DNA from: Siphonodentalium dalli
Lineage: Eukaryota; Mollusca; Scaphopoda; Gadilida; Siphonodentaliidae
Reading direction: 5' to 3'
Assembly: GCA_032622095.1 (NCBI GenBank)
Contig: CP136061.1
Location: 90,931,845 to 90,995,844, forward strand
Length of the DNA: 64,000 bases
Positions within the stretch are counted from its first letter, which is position 1. Every line of letters starts with the position of its first letter. Position numbers and translations under genes: made by a program. The notes below the pieces were generated by a model that was not told where the DNA came from, ran no database searches, and saw nothing but the letters and a program-made list of their open reading frames with translations. Of the stretch, positions 11,896 through 23,869 are shown one piece after another.

Positions 11896-12212
11896 CGACA
11901 AACGTCGAGGTATTCAGTTAATATAACTGCTATTACACAAACCGTCGAGGTATTCAGTTAATATAACTGCTATAACACAAACCGTTCAAACGTCGAGGTA
12001 TTCAGTTAATATAACTGCTATTACACAAACGTCGAGGTATTCAGTTAATATAACTGCTATTACACAAACCGTTCAAACGTCGAGGTATTCAGTTAATATA
12101 ACTGCTATTACACAAACGTCGAGGTATTCAGTTAATATAACTGCTATTACACAAACCGTCGGGGTATTCAGTTAATATAACTGCTATTACATATAACTGC
12201 TATTACACAAAC
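11896..12212. repeat. Minisatellite, about 8 units of 39-48 bp
   Basis: The unit is 'CGTCGAGGTATTCAG' + 'TTAATATAACTGC' + 'TATTACACAAAC'. An optional 'CGTTCAAA' extension gives short and long forms that alternate along the array. Each unit contains the palindrome 'CAGTTAATATAACTG'. Units are nearly identical, suggesting recent expansion. Confidence 0.95.
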
Positions 12213-12344
12213 CGTTCCCGATGAAAGTTGCCTTCTGGTAACAGTGGTTTATGAAAAAACAATAATTGTACATCTGGTAGAACTAGAGAGATACATGTAA
12301 CTGAGGTTGTGTTGTTATGGAAGTATAGCACCATTACATCTACT

Positions 12345-12546
12345 TATGTTGCTAACTTGTTCAGTAAATTGATTAAACAACTCAATGAACGTGTGCTAAC
12401 TTGTTTAAACAGGTTACTAAGTTTTTCAGAAAAGTAACTAACCTCTTTAGACAGGAACTGTTTAAACAATTTAGTTAAATCTATTAAACAAGTTTCTAAC
12501 TTGTTTAAATGCGTTACTAACGTGTTTAAACAAATTAGTAACAAAT
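12345..12546. repeat. Degenerate 'GTTACTAACTTGTTTAAAC' array
   Basis: Repeated short blocks 'CTAACTTGTTTAAA', 'GTTACTAA' and 'TTTAAACAA' occur with variable spacing. The minus frame 12544-12344 with its recurring Leu/Asn/Thr pattern is a by-product. Confidence 0.7.
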
Positions 12547-13029
12547 GCAGCTGGCGGTTCTATACTGTCGGCTGTATATATATTTGACCATTCTTTAAAT
12601 TGAGCAAGGATTTAAATCTAAAAACAATTATTTAAATTATTTTTAAAAAATGCCGTGCCATGGCTGTTGTTTGTTTGGGACACAAACACCGTGTTCAAAA
12701 TTGTATTTGTTTATGACTCCAATGCGTCTTTTTGGGACATATGCTGCCCGTAGAAGGGTAGTGTGACTATTTCGATACCGGGAAAAATTCAAAAGTGAAC
12801 ATTATTGTGTGTATTTCGGAGCACAACCCGCCATGTGGCTTCAAACCGATACAATGTGCATGAAGCGAACACAAGGGCCGCCGCTGAATAAAAGCTCTGC
12901 TTAAGGTTAAATTGTACACGAAGCGCACATGGGCGTTAGCCCCCATAATGTACAAAAGGGTCGTATGTACCTTTGTACAGGAGCAGCAGGTCCCTCCGAT
13001 GCTGAATGAAAGATCCCGAGGGGAGCTTG
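12547..13029. other. No recognised feature
   Basis: A 62-codon minus frame at 12955-12767 has no recognisable domain. Otherwise nothing was seen. Confidence 0.4.
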
Positions 13030-13630
13030 TTTAAGCTAGTCGACTTATAATAGGATTTGTTTCACGCTCATAATCGACGTAGAATTTCCTCATTTTGAGT
13101 CCAGAACTCGCGAAAATATGTTCATAATCGACTTATAATATTCACATTTGATTATTTGATTCTGAAATAAGCCGATAATAGATTCATATCCGTTATTCCG
13201 TTTTGGGGCGCCAGCCACAGTAAAACACATTTTATAGAGCGTACATCTGTTAAGTCATGAGTTGGTTTTATTTGTGTTATTGGCCGCCCATAAAGAACTT
13301 ATAATAGGTTATTATGAGTCGATAATGGCACTAAAACACTTTCATTTCCAGTTCGTCATGGACTCAACAAGCGATTCTACGCCGATTAAGAACCTAAAAC
13401 AAATCCCATTTAAAGCCGATAAACGTGACGATTTTCTGGAGAATAGGCTGGTGTGATGACGCGGACCAAACACATTGAAAATGAAACACATTACGAAGAG
13501 ATATAGTACATCTGACATGTCAATTTATGTTCATATAGAACGTACTTCATATTCAAATAAAATGCCGATATAGGTTATTTGTGCTTTTGAAATAAGTTCA
13601 ATATGAGCTTATTTTTAGGAGAACACTCTG
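13030..13630 (-). repeat. Member of the 'AGGATATGTTGAAGT' repeat family
   Basis: It shares, in inverted orientation, the core seen at 17.68 and 28.5 kb: 'TGATTCTGAAATAAGCC', 'CATATCCGTTATTCCGTTTT', 'GGCGCCAGCC'. Its right side ('TTTTGAAATAAGTTCAATAT') matches 17.82 kb. Confidence 0.55.
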
Positions 13631-15840
13631 ATATAATATATATATAGAGATTAGCAGCATTTCATTTTTACAGACAATAATTTATTTATACTTACAATTA
13701 TAATAGCAATTAGAATCGAATATATCATTAGTATTCGATCGAGGTTCAATAACCCTCCATAAATCTCGCTATATTATACAGTCCAGGTGAATGTTTATGT
13801 GTGTTCACGGGTGTCCTAGCTGGTTTATCTGCGCGTATATGGGTCTCCTGACTGGTTTACCATCCAGGAAGTTTTGCAGTATTATTTAAATAGCTGCATC
13901 GTGTTGTACTCTATATGTGTAATGAATGTTATCTAGATGATCGTATACGATACAAAATGTAGAGCTCATAATTTGTTCGTTTTATGCTTGTTCACTGGGC
14001 TTAGACCAAGTCTCGGTTCACACTGGAAACGCATGATTTAATGACATATTTGGTATAAAAAAATTCTCAAATGACAGATTATTAGATAATTAAAACGGAT
14101 GCAAAATAGTGGGACAAAAGCAATGTTTGGACTTTGAATAGAACAGGGCGATTCAATCGATCTAATGACATAACATTTATTTTATTCGACAAAATTATTT
14201 AACCTGTCCTTTTATATTAGTGCGAAGTATGAGGTTACGACACTATTGCTTGTTTAGAATCAGTACACATCACATGCAATTCCAATTAAAAGAACAAACG
14301 AGTTCACCGAACTACATGGTTTATGGCAAAACAAGGAAATTTATATACAAATGAAGTCGAGAATGTTATCCTTTTGGTCCAGAATACTTACCGGAGATTG
14401 CTCAGTGTTAACACAAGATATTTAGACTGATGAATAATTTAGAGCATTAAACTATTATATGTGGGAAATAATTTGCTTGGATTAATTCGATAAGATATTC
14501 ATTAACTTCCGTTGAGTGGGCTAAACATTGGGATGAACAACAAGCTATGTCTTCCTTAGGGTGGATACACACATGCATGTAATCTCTGTAAATATCGTGT
14601 ATTTGGAGTTTTACATGGATCATACACACCGTGTAATATGTGTCCGCTGACAACCCAATCATTGCGACTGTGTTTGACCACAGTGAGTTAAACTCTGAAC
14701 CGCTGAAGAGCCGTTGACTGGGACGAAGTCGTCAGGCCGCTTAAAATAATTATTCGCGCGATAACTGAAATGGTCGACGTTCTGTTTAAATCATTGTCAG
14801 TATTCTATTGATGTTAATACCAGTGATGGCCTCTTCCACAACGCAGGGGGGCTATGACCCCCAACATACACGGGGAGCTATATTATCCCAGAAGCTACCG
14901 AATTCACCATTGCATATTTCCTCGACGGGGGGGGGGGGGGGGGTGCACGCAGCACACTGAGTCCTGACACCCTGCTTTATAAATATCGAAGTCATGTCTG
15001 TCGTGTCTGTTTTCTACGAGTGATTAATCTAATATGCAGCAATTTATGCTATTCATATAATTATGAACATATTATACAGCTTTAAATTTGAATGCATGGT
15101 GTTGCTGTTTGTCTTCATTCGGCGAAAGGGTTGCCTAGCTACGAGTTCCAAACTACGTCACATTTCATCTCTTGTGTTATACAGTTATACATGTATACGC
15201 AAAATTTACAACTATGGAATATTTAAGTAAAACATTATATTGTAATTCTTGCCCAGATAATCCCGGCTGATACATTCAATTAACTCCCTTAGTTATTGGA
15301 AGCTTTCGAGAACCAGCCCCTCCCCCAATCATGGATTATGGTAGAAAATGTTATAATTCAAGCTTGTGACAGATAGGAGCTTGTTCAACCTGTGGCTTGA
15401 TAAACATATATATAAATGGGGGTGGGGGTGTCACGCTGTACATGCATTATTTGTTGGCGCTATAATGAATATTTGCAATCCCAATTGAATTAATGTTATC
15501 ACATGAGCTCGCTCTCAAATTATCAGAGAAATCTCAACAAGCCGGTATCATCCTATAAAAGAATTCTGCATATTTTATTTCTGTTTTGGATGACCCTGTT
15601 TCCAAGAAATGACAGACACAAATCAAGTATAAAATCGACCGGCTCTAATCCACTTTTCGAAATGAATTATAACTCGTGAAAAACAGCAACATATATCAGA
15701 CAAGAATTACTCATTTCGGCATCCATGAAAGAAGACAATGTTTATGACTGGCCTGAAATTTCTTGATGGCAGTTTGTTTGATAATGGCTTATAACTACTC
15801 ACTGGTGAAATTGACCTCTCGCGCGCAGGTGATTAATTTT
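13631..15840. other. Gene-less, one poly-G run
   Basis: Holds a G run at about 14926-14943 ending in 'GTGCACGC'. A block at 14550-14640 ('TAGGGTGGATACACACATGC') recurs inverted at 15890-15920. Nothing else was recognised. Confidence 0.5.
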
Positions 15841-16151
15841 GTCAATTATTGGTGTGGCCATGTAAAATACATGTATTTTACATACAGACATTACATGCAT
15901 GTGTGTATCCACCCTTAGACTTGAATATATACCGCCAAGTGAGAAAACGTATGTTTGATAATCAGTGGCGCTCTGAAATGGAAATGACATCTCGAGGCAA
16001 GTTATATATACAATTCAAATCAAAAATGTCCTTAGAAAAATATCTTGTTCATCTTCCTGAATATTTGGCACTCCAAATTGTAAAATTACGTACACCAACC
16101 CCGGACTATATCAATTGAAACTTCGCGACTGTATTATATGTAAGATTGGCA

Positions 16152-16358
16152 ACACAAGAGCGAAGTCCCTGCAGGGAGCCCCACACATATATAAAAGCAT
16201 ATAGAAGAGTGTCGTCTGCTCATGTTTGTCTGGGGCTCTGTATGGGTGCAATTATTGTTAGGCCAATGCATTCTCTTATATATGCGAGGCGACCTATGGT
16301 CGACTCGCATATATAAGAGAATGCATTGGCACAGGGTAAAAAACACAAGAGCGAAGTC
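16152..16358. mobile_element. Hairpin MITE 'TGCCAATGCATTCTC' flanked by 16-bp direct repeats
   Basis: The element (16168-16342) starts 'CCTGCAGGGAGCCCCACAC' and ends 'TTGGCACAGGGTAAA'. It contains a long hairpin: 'CCAATGCATTCTCTTATATA' and its complement around 'CGACCTATGGTCG'. Both sides carry the identical direct repeat 'ACACAAGAGCGAAGTC' (16152-16167 and 16343-16358). Relatives are at 28.89-29.07, 54.83-55.04 and 55.46-55.50 kb. Confidence 0.8.
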
Positions 16359-16599
16359 GAATATGGAATTTTGTGGATTTGGAAATTTGGGTCTGTTCAA
16401 TAAATGCAGTTAGATATATTACGGTGAACATAACATCTCTTACCCTAACATTTTGTCTCCCAGATAAATAATGAGTGATTTAGAAGATTAAATCATGCTA
16501 AGATTCCTATCTTATGAGCTGGATTCACTATTGCTGACACCTCTACTATATAGCATAGGCGATATGACGTTTGTGTCTGCTGTTTAAGCTGGAAACTGA

Positions 16600-17210
16600 A
16601 TTTCGAACGGTTCTTCTAAGTTAGGATATCCCACAATAGGATAATTAATGAGGTGATCCTTAAGCTTTTCAAAGGCTTCGTGTTTGTCATTACCACATTT
16701 CCACTTGCCTGAATAGTTCGACTTATACTTACCCCTCTGTTTCTTTGCATTTGTTGGAGAAATTAATTATGTTAAAGGTCTGGCGACCTTGAATAATTCT
16801 GCAATGAACTTTATATAATAACCTGTGAATTCCAAGAATCTTCGTACGACTTCTGGCGTTTGTGGTGTTGGCCAATTTACCACTTACTCGACTTTGCTTT
16901 CGCCTGGTTCTATACCATTCTCTGATACAACGTGGTCAACAGACACACTTTGCGTTGGAATAATTTTAACTTTTCGGGTGATAATTCAAATGCGTCACAC
17001 GTTGACATGTATGGTGCTCCTGATACACCGTCTAGCAGATATTGTGGTCGGTGCAAGGTGTAATCATCTTTAATTAGTTCTATATAACGCGCGATAGTTT
17101 TGAGCTAGCCTAAATTCTCCAGTATGTTTCTTGACCAGGATTGTTTGAATGTTGTACAAAACCTGGTGCAATTAAATTTTTCAATTGGATCTTCATTTGA
17201 TCAGCCATAG
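16600..17210 (-). pseudogene. Ty3/gypsy reverse transcriptase fragment, degenerate
   Basis: On the minus strand several frames give fragments of a Ty3/gypsy pol. Around 17160-17100 the peptide is 'ILVKKHTGEFRLAQNYRAL', matching the RT segment before the catalytic motif. Around 16875-16820 'WPTPQTPEVVRRFLEFTGYY' is the hallmark of the end of the gypsy RT. At 16683-16640 'HEAFEKLKDHLI' is the start of the RNase H region. Stops and frameshifts separate the pieces, so it cannot be translated whole. No LTRs, protease or integrase were found nearby. Confidence 0.8.
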
Positions 17211-17337
17211 CCAGTGGAATTTTTCTTCCTTCATAACGGAACCATTCCATTCCTTAACATAGTGCCATTTTGTGAGGGTTGTGGCATTCCAGGAGTCGCA
17301 TGCTTTATGTACATGCAGGAGATATGTCTCAAACTGT

Positions 17338-17404
17338 CCACTATTCCCGAGAAAGGGTCGATCTCACCGCACGCGTCTCGATGGATCCATTCTCGGGAAT
17401 AGTG
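17338..17404. repeat. Short palindrome
   Basis: 'CTATTCCCGAGAA' at 17341 is mirrored by 'TTCTCGGGAATAG' ending at 17402, enclosing about 35 bp with an internal 'GGATCC'. No neighbouring element explains it. Confidence 0.6.
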
Positions 17405-17409
17405 CAACA

Positions 17410-17870
17410 TGTTCTCCTGAAAATAGGTTCATACTGAACGTATTTAAAAAAAACCCTACTTACGCCCATATCAGCGTTATTTGAATCTGAAATACGCTCA
17501 AAAATATGTATATGAGCGTATTCATATTACAAATACGTCAGTATCGGGGTATTTGATGCACCCCCATACGAAAACACGCCTATTTTGGCATTATTTAATC
17601 TAACTGTTTTCACGCCCATTTTGGCATTATTTAATCTAACTTTTTTTCATCGACACGATTTACCAGATTCAAGCTCTTTATATGTGGTTTTACTGCGGCC
17701 CGCGCCATTCAACGGAACGGGTATACGCTCATTCTGGACTTATTTCAGAATCGACTTACGTTCATATAGAGCGTAATTTAGATTCAAATAACGCCAAATA
17801 TTGGCGTATTGGGGTTTTTGAAATACGTTCAATATGAACCTATTTGCATGAAGATATGTTGCATAGTGTA
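17410..17870 (+). mobile_element. Foldback repeat of the 'TGATTCTGAAATA' family
   Basis: The left arm 'AATAGGTTCATACTGAACGT', then 'CAGCGTTATTTGAATCTGAA', is mirrored at 17845-17760. Arms are about 100 bp around a core with 'GCCCGCGCCATTCAACGGAA'. The same core is at 28.5 kb (same sense) and 13.2 kb (opposite sense). Short frames inside are artefacts. Confidence 0.7.
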
Positions 17871-18469
17871 CATTTTTCGTCCGTTCTCCTGTATAATGTA
17901 GATGGATATGTATATTACATGCAGCTAGCCAAACGCACGTATAGAAAGACGGCCACTTCAGGTTGTCTGTGTTCACACAATGCAATCTAGGAAGCGTTTG
18001 TCGAAAACTGACAGATATTTAATTTGAACTTGCAATTAACATGAGGGTAGTTCCGTTTGCTAAGTAGGACTCTCAACAATTATCACAAAAGTGGAAATTC
18101 TATACTCCGATCAGTCACCATCGAAATGAAAGAATCGATTGCCAGACTTTGGTGCTAAATTTTACAAGTAAGTGGTTGCAAATTTGCGAATAATCAACGG
18201 TTGAGACCAAAATATATTCAATAAATATAGAAATTCGAATGCAAAAACTAGATGCACATTCATCTGGCTAATAATTGACAATAGATCTCCAACCAAAGTG
18301 AACTCATCTATGTCCATATTTGCGAATGTCTGTCTGTCTGTGTTATATAGACATTCACAGGGGATCATCTGAATGGCACAATAGGTGTCTAACAGAGGTA
18401 ACGTATTACGAGAAAGATAATGGTGCGGGTTTGAATTTTCTAAAGTGAAGCTTTTGTTACCAGGGGCAG

Positions 18470-19135
18470 AAAAGGGGGATGGCACCAAAAATTGTCGCCC
18501 ATATCCACCAATCTTATACATAATCATCTCCATGATATGAGGACACTAATGGTGTGGTTTAAAGTTGTCTAAAGTCGCGCCATTCGAGTCAGGCGTGCAC
18601 GGAAGGGGTAAAAAATGGTGTGGCTTAAAGCAGTCAAAATGGCGTCATTAGAGTATGAAGCATTGGAGTGAAGAGGGGCACCAAAATTGATCTAAATATT
18701 TATAGCGCCGATTTCCACTAAATTGATATACAATCATCTCCATTATACAAGGATTCTAATCGTATGATTTAAAGATGCCAAATCGGTGCCGGTTGGATTA
18801 GAGATGGGGGTGCGGCACTAATTTTATAAGAATTTGTTTAGCCGCCGGATACCACCAAACTTGTACATAATCATATCCATGATCGATATCAGGAGTCTAA
18901 TGGTGTGGCTTAAAGCTGTCAAAAGTGGCATCATTAAGAGTCAGATGACACATGAAGGGGAGAGTGGCACACACATTGATAAAATATTTTAGCGCCGATT
19001 TCCACCAAATTGATACACATTCTTCTCCATGATATGAGGAATCTAATTGTCTCAATTGGTGCCGTTTGGGGCTCTAAATTTTATAAGAATTTGTTTAGTC
19101 GTCCATTGCCACCAAACGTATACATAATAAAGACC
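18470..19135. repeat. Satellite-like tandem repeat, about 4-5 diverged units
   Basis: Recurring blocks include 'CACCAAATTGATACA', 'CATCTCCATGATATGAGGA', 'CTAATGGTGTGGCTTAAAGC', 'GTCAAAA' and 'TAGCGCCGATTTCCACCAAA'. They occur at roughly 18.51, 18.72, 18.86, 19.00 and 19.12 kb, with spacing of about 140-210 bp. The 123-codon minus frame at 18533-18162 begins inside the array and has no recognised domain. Confidence 0.7.
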
Positions 19136-19137
19136 CC

Positions 19138-19600
19138 GCTCGGCGCGCTAGCGCCGAGTTCGGGTCGTGTATAGGTAACAGGCGGGTGTACGTATTTGTG
19201 ACGTCACACACAATTTACAGTATACCGTGTATGTGAAATTTTTAGCGAGACAACGTTTTCATGAAAAAATCACGTGACTTCCGGCTGTGGTTTCAAAAAT
19301 CGCGGAATCAGCAATGACACGAATTTGCTACTTCACAACTTCCGATATGTGGAAATGGACAACTGATGTATTTATTTATTTATAGAAACAGTAAGTTGTT
19401 ATGAATATTTATTATGTCATGCATAGGTTCATATTAGATCAGTTTCATTTGTTAACTAAATGAAGACAGAAGATTACGGCGGCATGACGTCAAAACGTCA
19501 TTTGTCTCTGTGGGCCAGAATCCAGACATGACTGAACGTGTCATGTCGTCTTCGCGGACAACTGATTTCATCTCACTATAGACTAGACATATATTGATTG
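19138..19600 (+). repeat. Dispersed repeat, inverted copy at 57.9-58.24 kb
   Basis: Shares in order with the inverted 57.92-58.24 kb copy: 'ATTTACAGTATACCGTGTA', 'CACGTGACTTCCGGC', 'CTTCACAACTTCCGATATGT', 'GTTGTTATGAATAT', 'TGACGTCAAAACG', 'CTGAACGTGTCATGTCGTCTTCGC'-like blocks (each seen in shorter parts). It begins in a GC-rich 'GGCGCGCTAGCGCC' palindrome. No coding capacity. Confidence 0.75.
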
Positions 19601-19758
19601 ATTTATTGATTGAGAGTTTAACGTCATTTTAGTTGCTATGCCATATATCACGACCATACTAAACATATAAACGCAGTCATGTGCTTCAAATACTATAGTT
19701 ATATTATATCGGTTTGATTTTGTACTGTGTATTAAATTTTAGCTACTTACTAGTAATG

Positions 19759-21846
19759 AAATTCGCGTTGTACAATTTTTCGCACACCCAGTGGGGCGCG
19801 AATTTAAAGCTGAGTGAAAAATAATACGACTTCAACGTTTACCATACATCCACGGGGAAATAAGATAAGGCACTTGCTTGTATGAATCACACATATACGA
19901 GGGGGGGGGGGGAATTACAGGATACAAGGACCGGGTGGGTGGGGGTGTCCCCGAGCCCGGAATGCAGATGTTTTCTGATGTCATGCAATTTGTTTCCAAA
20001 ATCATTTCTAAGACAAATTACAGCTTCAAAATGAATTCAAACAATCAGATTCACATAGTAGAACATGCTATAGCCTTATACAAGTGAGGGGGGCTCTATA
20101 TTTTAATTTTTGTCCACAATTTCTCCCTTTAACAGTTGAAACCATGGGGTGGGTCCGGTTTTGGTCGAGGAAAAACATTGCATTGAAACAACATCCATTC
20201 TCATCTTTTCTCATAGTTTATCATGGCATTTTTAACTTATTATACATAGCGGATACCTGCGTGTTTTGAGTGAATACCGGAAGTATATCATGAGTGGTCA
20301 CAGTGAGATACTGGAATCATCACGAGTGGCCTAAAGAGTAATGATTCCAGTATCTCACTGTGACCACGAATGAGGTATTCCGGTATTCACTCAAAACACG
20401 AAGGTTTTCTTTTTATTATATGCGCTATTTACTAAAATAGATCAAGGAATTAATTCAAAATCGAACTGATTCCGATTCACATCGGCAATACAATTTCTGC
20501 ACAACAAACAGAGAGACCACGTTGTTCAATAAAATACTGCCGATAACTCAGAATACACATGCTTAAAAAAAAATGTGCGTAATATATCAGATAACTTTAT
20601 TTCAAATAAACCAACTTACTTGCTTGTGTACTATTAGCAATGTGGCCAGCTGTCAAAAAGCCGAAAAACCGTTGGCCTCATTTGTTTATATTAATGATAT
20701 CAGTCAAGATATTGAATAAACGATAAATACAGTGACCACGTGGTCGAACACAACATGGTCTTAATTCACATAATAACGTGTTGTTCACTGATTGGAGCAT
20801 TAAAAGGCTCCAGATTCAATCTCAGAGCATCTAATTTTCAAAAATTTCCGGGGAAGCTCCCTGACCCCCTCCCGTACCCCCTCAGGCTTTCGAGCATCTC
20901 CTGCTGGGATACTACTCGCCTCGACAATTGTAGGAGAGCCACTCGCCTAGAATGATTTTAAGGGGAGCTCCTCATTGGTCACCAGTGATTTCCCACATTG
21001 AGAGGACTGGAACTGTGTTTATTTAATCAATTTGATGGTGTATTTACACCAAACATGCACATATTTTAACCTATTGCTAATAGGGGACACAACTATCCTG
21101 TTAGATTGGGTATTTTACCTTTATAACCATAAATATTTGGGTTTTTAAAGGTTTTGTCACTGGTTTTGTTGGCATTTTGTTCAGCCATGTGCTTTGTTTG
21201 TATACTTTTGTTGGTGTACTCGATCAGCGTTCTCTCAGTTCCGGTGCAGACACAATGAGATACCCTTACCCTGCCAACAACACATTATTTAGTAGAATTT
21301 ACAAGATTTTCATCAATTTTGGGGGTGGGTGTCCCAGACCTGGGTGGAAAAAACTTACATTCCCGGGGTGGTGGATCCCCAAAACTGAAAAACACAAAAT
21401 TTCCACCTTGTATCCGTTATTATTTTCCTGACCCCCCTGCATATACCAGAATTGAAAGCAGAAAAACAGGTCAACAAATCTACAAACCACGAGTGAAGCC
21501 ATGCTCATACACATGTATTCAGAGTTAATTATAATATTACATCAAGTTTTAAATGTATATGCAGCAGAAGCAGCCAATACCATGTTTTGGTTAACTTCTT
21601 CCCACTTCATATCAATGATGTCCATATATAACGATTTAACAATACAAAATGATTATTTAAAGCACTCTTATTCAACAAATTATAAAGAATAAATAAACTC
21701 CGTTCTGTTTAATGTACATTTTTTCGTGATGGTCTCTAATTTACACATATACATTAGGGACTGAAACTGTCATCAGATCATTTCTTTTACAAAAAACTGT
21801 GGTGCGCGAATTCAAAGCTGAGCGAAAAATAGTACTTCGCGAATTT
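19759..21846. mobile_element. 2.1 kb element with 'AAATTCGCG' ends (copy A)
   Basis: The ends are 'AAATTCGCG' at 19759 and 'CGCGAATTT' at 21838-21846. Next to each end is a block like 'AAAGCTGAGTGAAAAATA' in the same orientation. The interior has G-rich and C-rich stretches ('GTGGGTGGGGGTGTCCCC' near 19935; 'CCTGACCCCCCTGC' near 21430) that are partly inverted copies. A 141 bp MITE sits inside at 20260. Block 'TGAAGCCATGCTCATACAC' near 21495 recurs near 26850 in copy B. Frames at 19878-20087, 20084-20269, 21177-21431 and 21319-21528 show no domain. Confidence 0.55.
20260..20400. mobile_element. 141 bp hairpin MITE
   Basis: The arms are near-perfect inverted repeats: 'CGTGTTTTGAGTGAATACCG' at 20260 and its complement ending at 20400. 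A second, inner pair is 'CAGTGAGATACTGGAATCAT' and 'ATGATTCCAGTATCTCACTG'. The loop is short ('GAGTGGCCTAAAG'). Arm identity suggests recent origin. Confidence 0.85.
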
Positions 21847-21899
21847 AGATATGAATAAGGTATATATGTCTTACACAATTATATGTGTATTATTATATT

Positions 21900-22010
21900 A
21901 CTCTTCGAAATCACGCGGAATCTAGATTATCCACGGGTAAGGTTATCGTAAAATGCGCGGTAATCCCGCGGAATCTAGTTTATCCACGGGTGAGGTTATC
22001 GTAAAATTCT
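21900..22010. repeat. Short direct duplication
   Basis: 'CGCGGAATCTAG' plus 'TTATCCACGGGT' plus 'GAGGTTATCGTAAAAT' is present twice, starting near 21915 and 21968, with a spacing of about 54 bp. Confidence 0.8.
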
Positions 22011-22905
22011 GAGTATGTTCTTGCAGGTAACGAGACGAAACGTTATGTGACATGCGCTTAGTATGGCATATAGTCAGCAATTTCCAACTGATGATGATCT
22101 TATCAAAACATTTTGGCATCTTTTTAACTCATTAATTTGGAGTAATGTTCAAAAATTTCTAAATTCTACTTTTGGCATTAAATGAAATCTTGTTTTGTGG
22201 GGTACGTTCTAAAACTATTTTCAAAATTCCAATACACCGCTCCAGGATCCAGCTTCAACCTCACAATTCATGTCATCAGAATGAGGAGCAATTTGTCTGC
22301 GAGAAATTGGGACCTTGGTCATCATCATATTTAGCCTCGAATCTTCTTTAATATGCCTAGCAGACAACCTCCCCTTTCTTTTGACATCCATACATTTATA
22401 CCTTCATTGTGTGGGTAAATTATATGACGGATAGGTTGTAAGCCATTATTTCTTTCACTGTACTTATGTTGACAAACGGAAAGGCCGTAAGGTCCGTCAC
22501 CCAGTGCTCCATTCTGACTTGATATTGTCATTCCGGAGGGCTAGGTGTGATTTTCGTTGACCCGGGCAGATGTGTTATTTTGTCAAGTACCCACTTATTG
22601 GTTAACCTAATAAACAATGCATGAATGGACAGCATCACACTCCCTCCGAGTATGTTCTTTTTCTAGGAATTCCTGCTGAATCAATGTTGTGTTGGTTTGA
22701 TAGCCTAACAAGTGCATCTGATAGAGTGACATTACGATTTTGGCCAGTGCACCCATCACTATAAATTGTCACTTCCGGTACGGTTGTTGGAAGGTTAGAC
22801 ATATAACGAGTGAGAAATGAAGTGTATTTGCCAGCATTTAAACCCCCAATCATGATGGTGACAGCATTGCAGCTTTTAAGTCTACAGTAAAAATGTATCA
22901 AGGTA
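22010..22905 (-). pseudogene. Remnant of a 'DGC..QNRN' transposon-like protein (copy 1)
   Basis: On the minus strand, 22901-22635 gives 'VTIYSDGCTGQNRNVTLSDA'. After a frame change, 22672-22620 gives 'QEFLEKEHTRRECDAVHSCI'. I recognise this as the pattern 'DGC..QNRN ... KYLEKGHT..E.D..HS' of an uncharacterised animal protein family that usually looks transposon-borne. Downstream peptide pieces continue to about 22330 with stops. A second copy is at 23.87-25.16 kb. The conserved Asp, Cys and His residues suggest a nuclease-like fold, but that is inference. The copy is broken by at least one frameshift. Confidence 0.6.
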
Positions 22906-23304
22906 TAATCAGGTCTAGCAACCGATATGCGTGTTTGCCTACCTCTTTCGACAAACCATTAAAAAATTGTACTTTATATAACCGCAGACACATGACCAAG
23001 AACGATACTCAGCACTGTAGTATAGTAACAATTACATGGGCGGAGTAAGATGACAGCAAAGAAAGGCGTTTTACGATTCTATGTGTTTGTGAGTTTTGTT
23101 GAAAATCAAAAACTGTAATCGTAACCACGGACAGGGTAAAACGACAACGAATGGAAAGAACACAAATTCTAGTGACGTAGTGCCCTATTCGTAATACGTC
23201 TCTGTCGTTCATTGAGCGAAGGGTGTTTAATATAGAAACACCACTGATAGTTTTAATAGGAACAAATTTAATGATGGCTCCCAGACAATAACCCTCCAAG
23301 TCAC

Positions 23305-23715
23305 CACGCCTGAGTTCAGTGTGCCTGTCATTTGCAGAATGATGTCCCCAGAGGGTGAATTTAGTGACACTATCCAACAAAGTAGGCTAGCATCATCAGA
23401 TTCACCCTCTGTGGACCTCATTCTGCAAGGCCTCACCTGATATGGGAGACATAGACTCAGATTAAAGTTCCCAAATGGTGAATGTTGTGATGTACACCCA
23501 TTGGGAACCTCGACTATGGTTTGTGTCGCCAATTTGGGGATACAGAGAAACTAAACTAAAAAAATATATAATCTATGTGAAGAAGTTTCTACGCAGAATG
23601 AGGCCCCCAGAGGGTGAATTTAGTGATGCAGCCCGCTATACGGGATAGCGTCACTAAATTCGCTATCTGGGGACCTCATTCTGCAAATGACAGGAATATT
23701 AAACTCAGGCTTGCC
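23305..23715. mobile_element. Hairpin MITE family E, copy 1
   Basis: The outer inverted repeats are 'CGCCTGAGTTCAGTGTGCC' and 'TGTCATTTGCAGAATGATGT' at the left, mirrored by 'CATTCTGCAAATGACAGGAA' and 'CTCAGGCTTG' at the right. Internally 'AGAGGGTGAATTTAGTGA' and its complement form secondary hairpins near 23350-23420 and 23600-23690. A block 'CCATTGGGAACCTCGACTAT' lies between them. The minus frames 23380-23009 and 23532-23227 are artefacts of this repeat. Confidence 0.75.
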
Positions 23716-23862
23716 AGTCACTATTGTTTTTGTGTGGTGTGCTTGGCCGCGTTCACGTACTAATAAATTAAACGGGCATTTTGGTATAGGCATTTCGACA
23801 CAGAAGCTAGATTATGTCAGAAAACGAACATAAAATGCTGATAAAATTCAAGTCGAAACGTT
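23714..23862 (+). repeat. Direct repeat flanking the split transposon copy (left)
   Basis: The blocks 'TATTGTTTTTGTGTGG', 'GTGCTTGGCCG', 'GGGCATTTTGGTATAGGCAT' and 'CAGAAAACGAACATAAAAT' recur in the same order and orientation at 25395-25545, on the other side of copy 2 of the transposon-like remnant. Confidence 0.6.
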
Positions 23863-23869
23863 ATGTGAC

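Noticed and set aside
18162-18533. 123-codon minus ORF
   Set aside because: It begins in the 18.5-19.1 kb tandem repeat; no domain and no splice context.
20740-20955. 71-codon plus ORF with 'FPGKLPDPLPYP'
   Set aside because: It looks like the translation of a G/C-rich block common in transposons, inside the 19.76-21.85 kb element; no domain.
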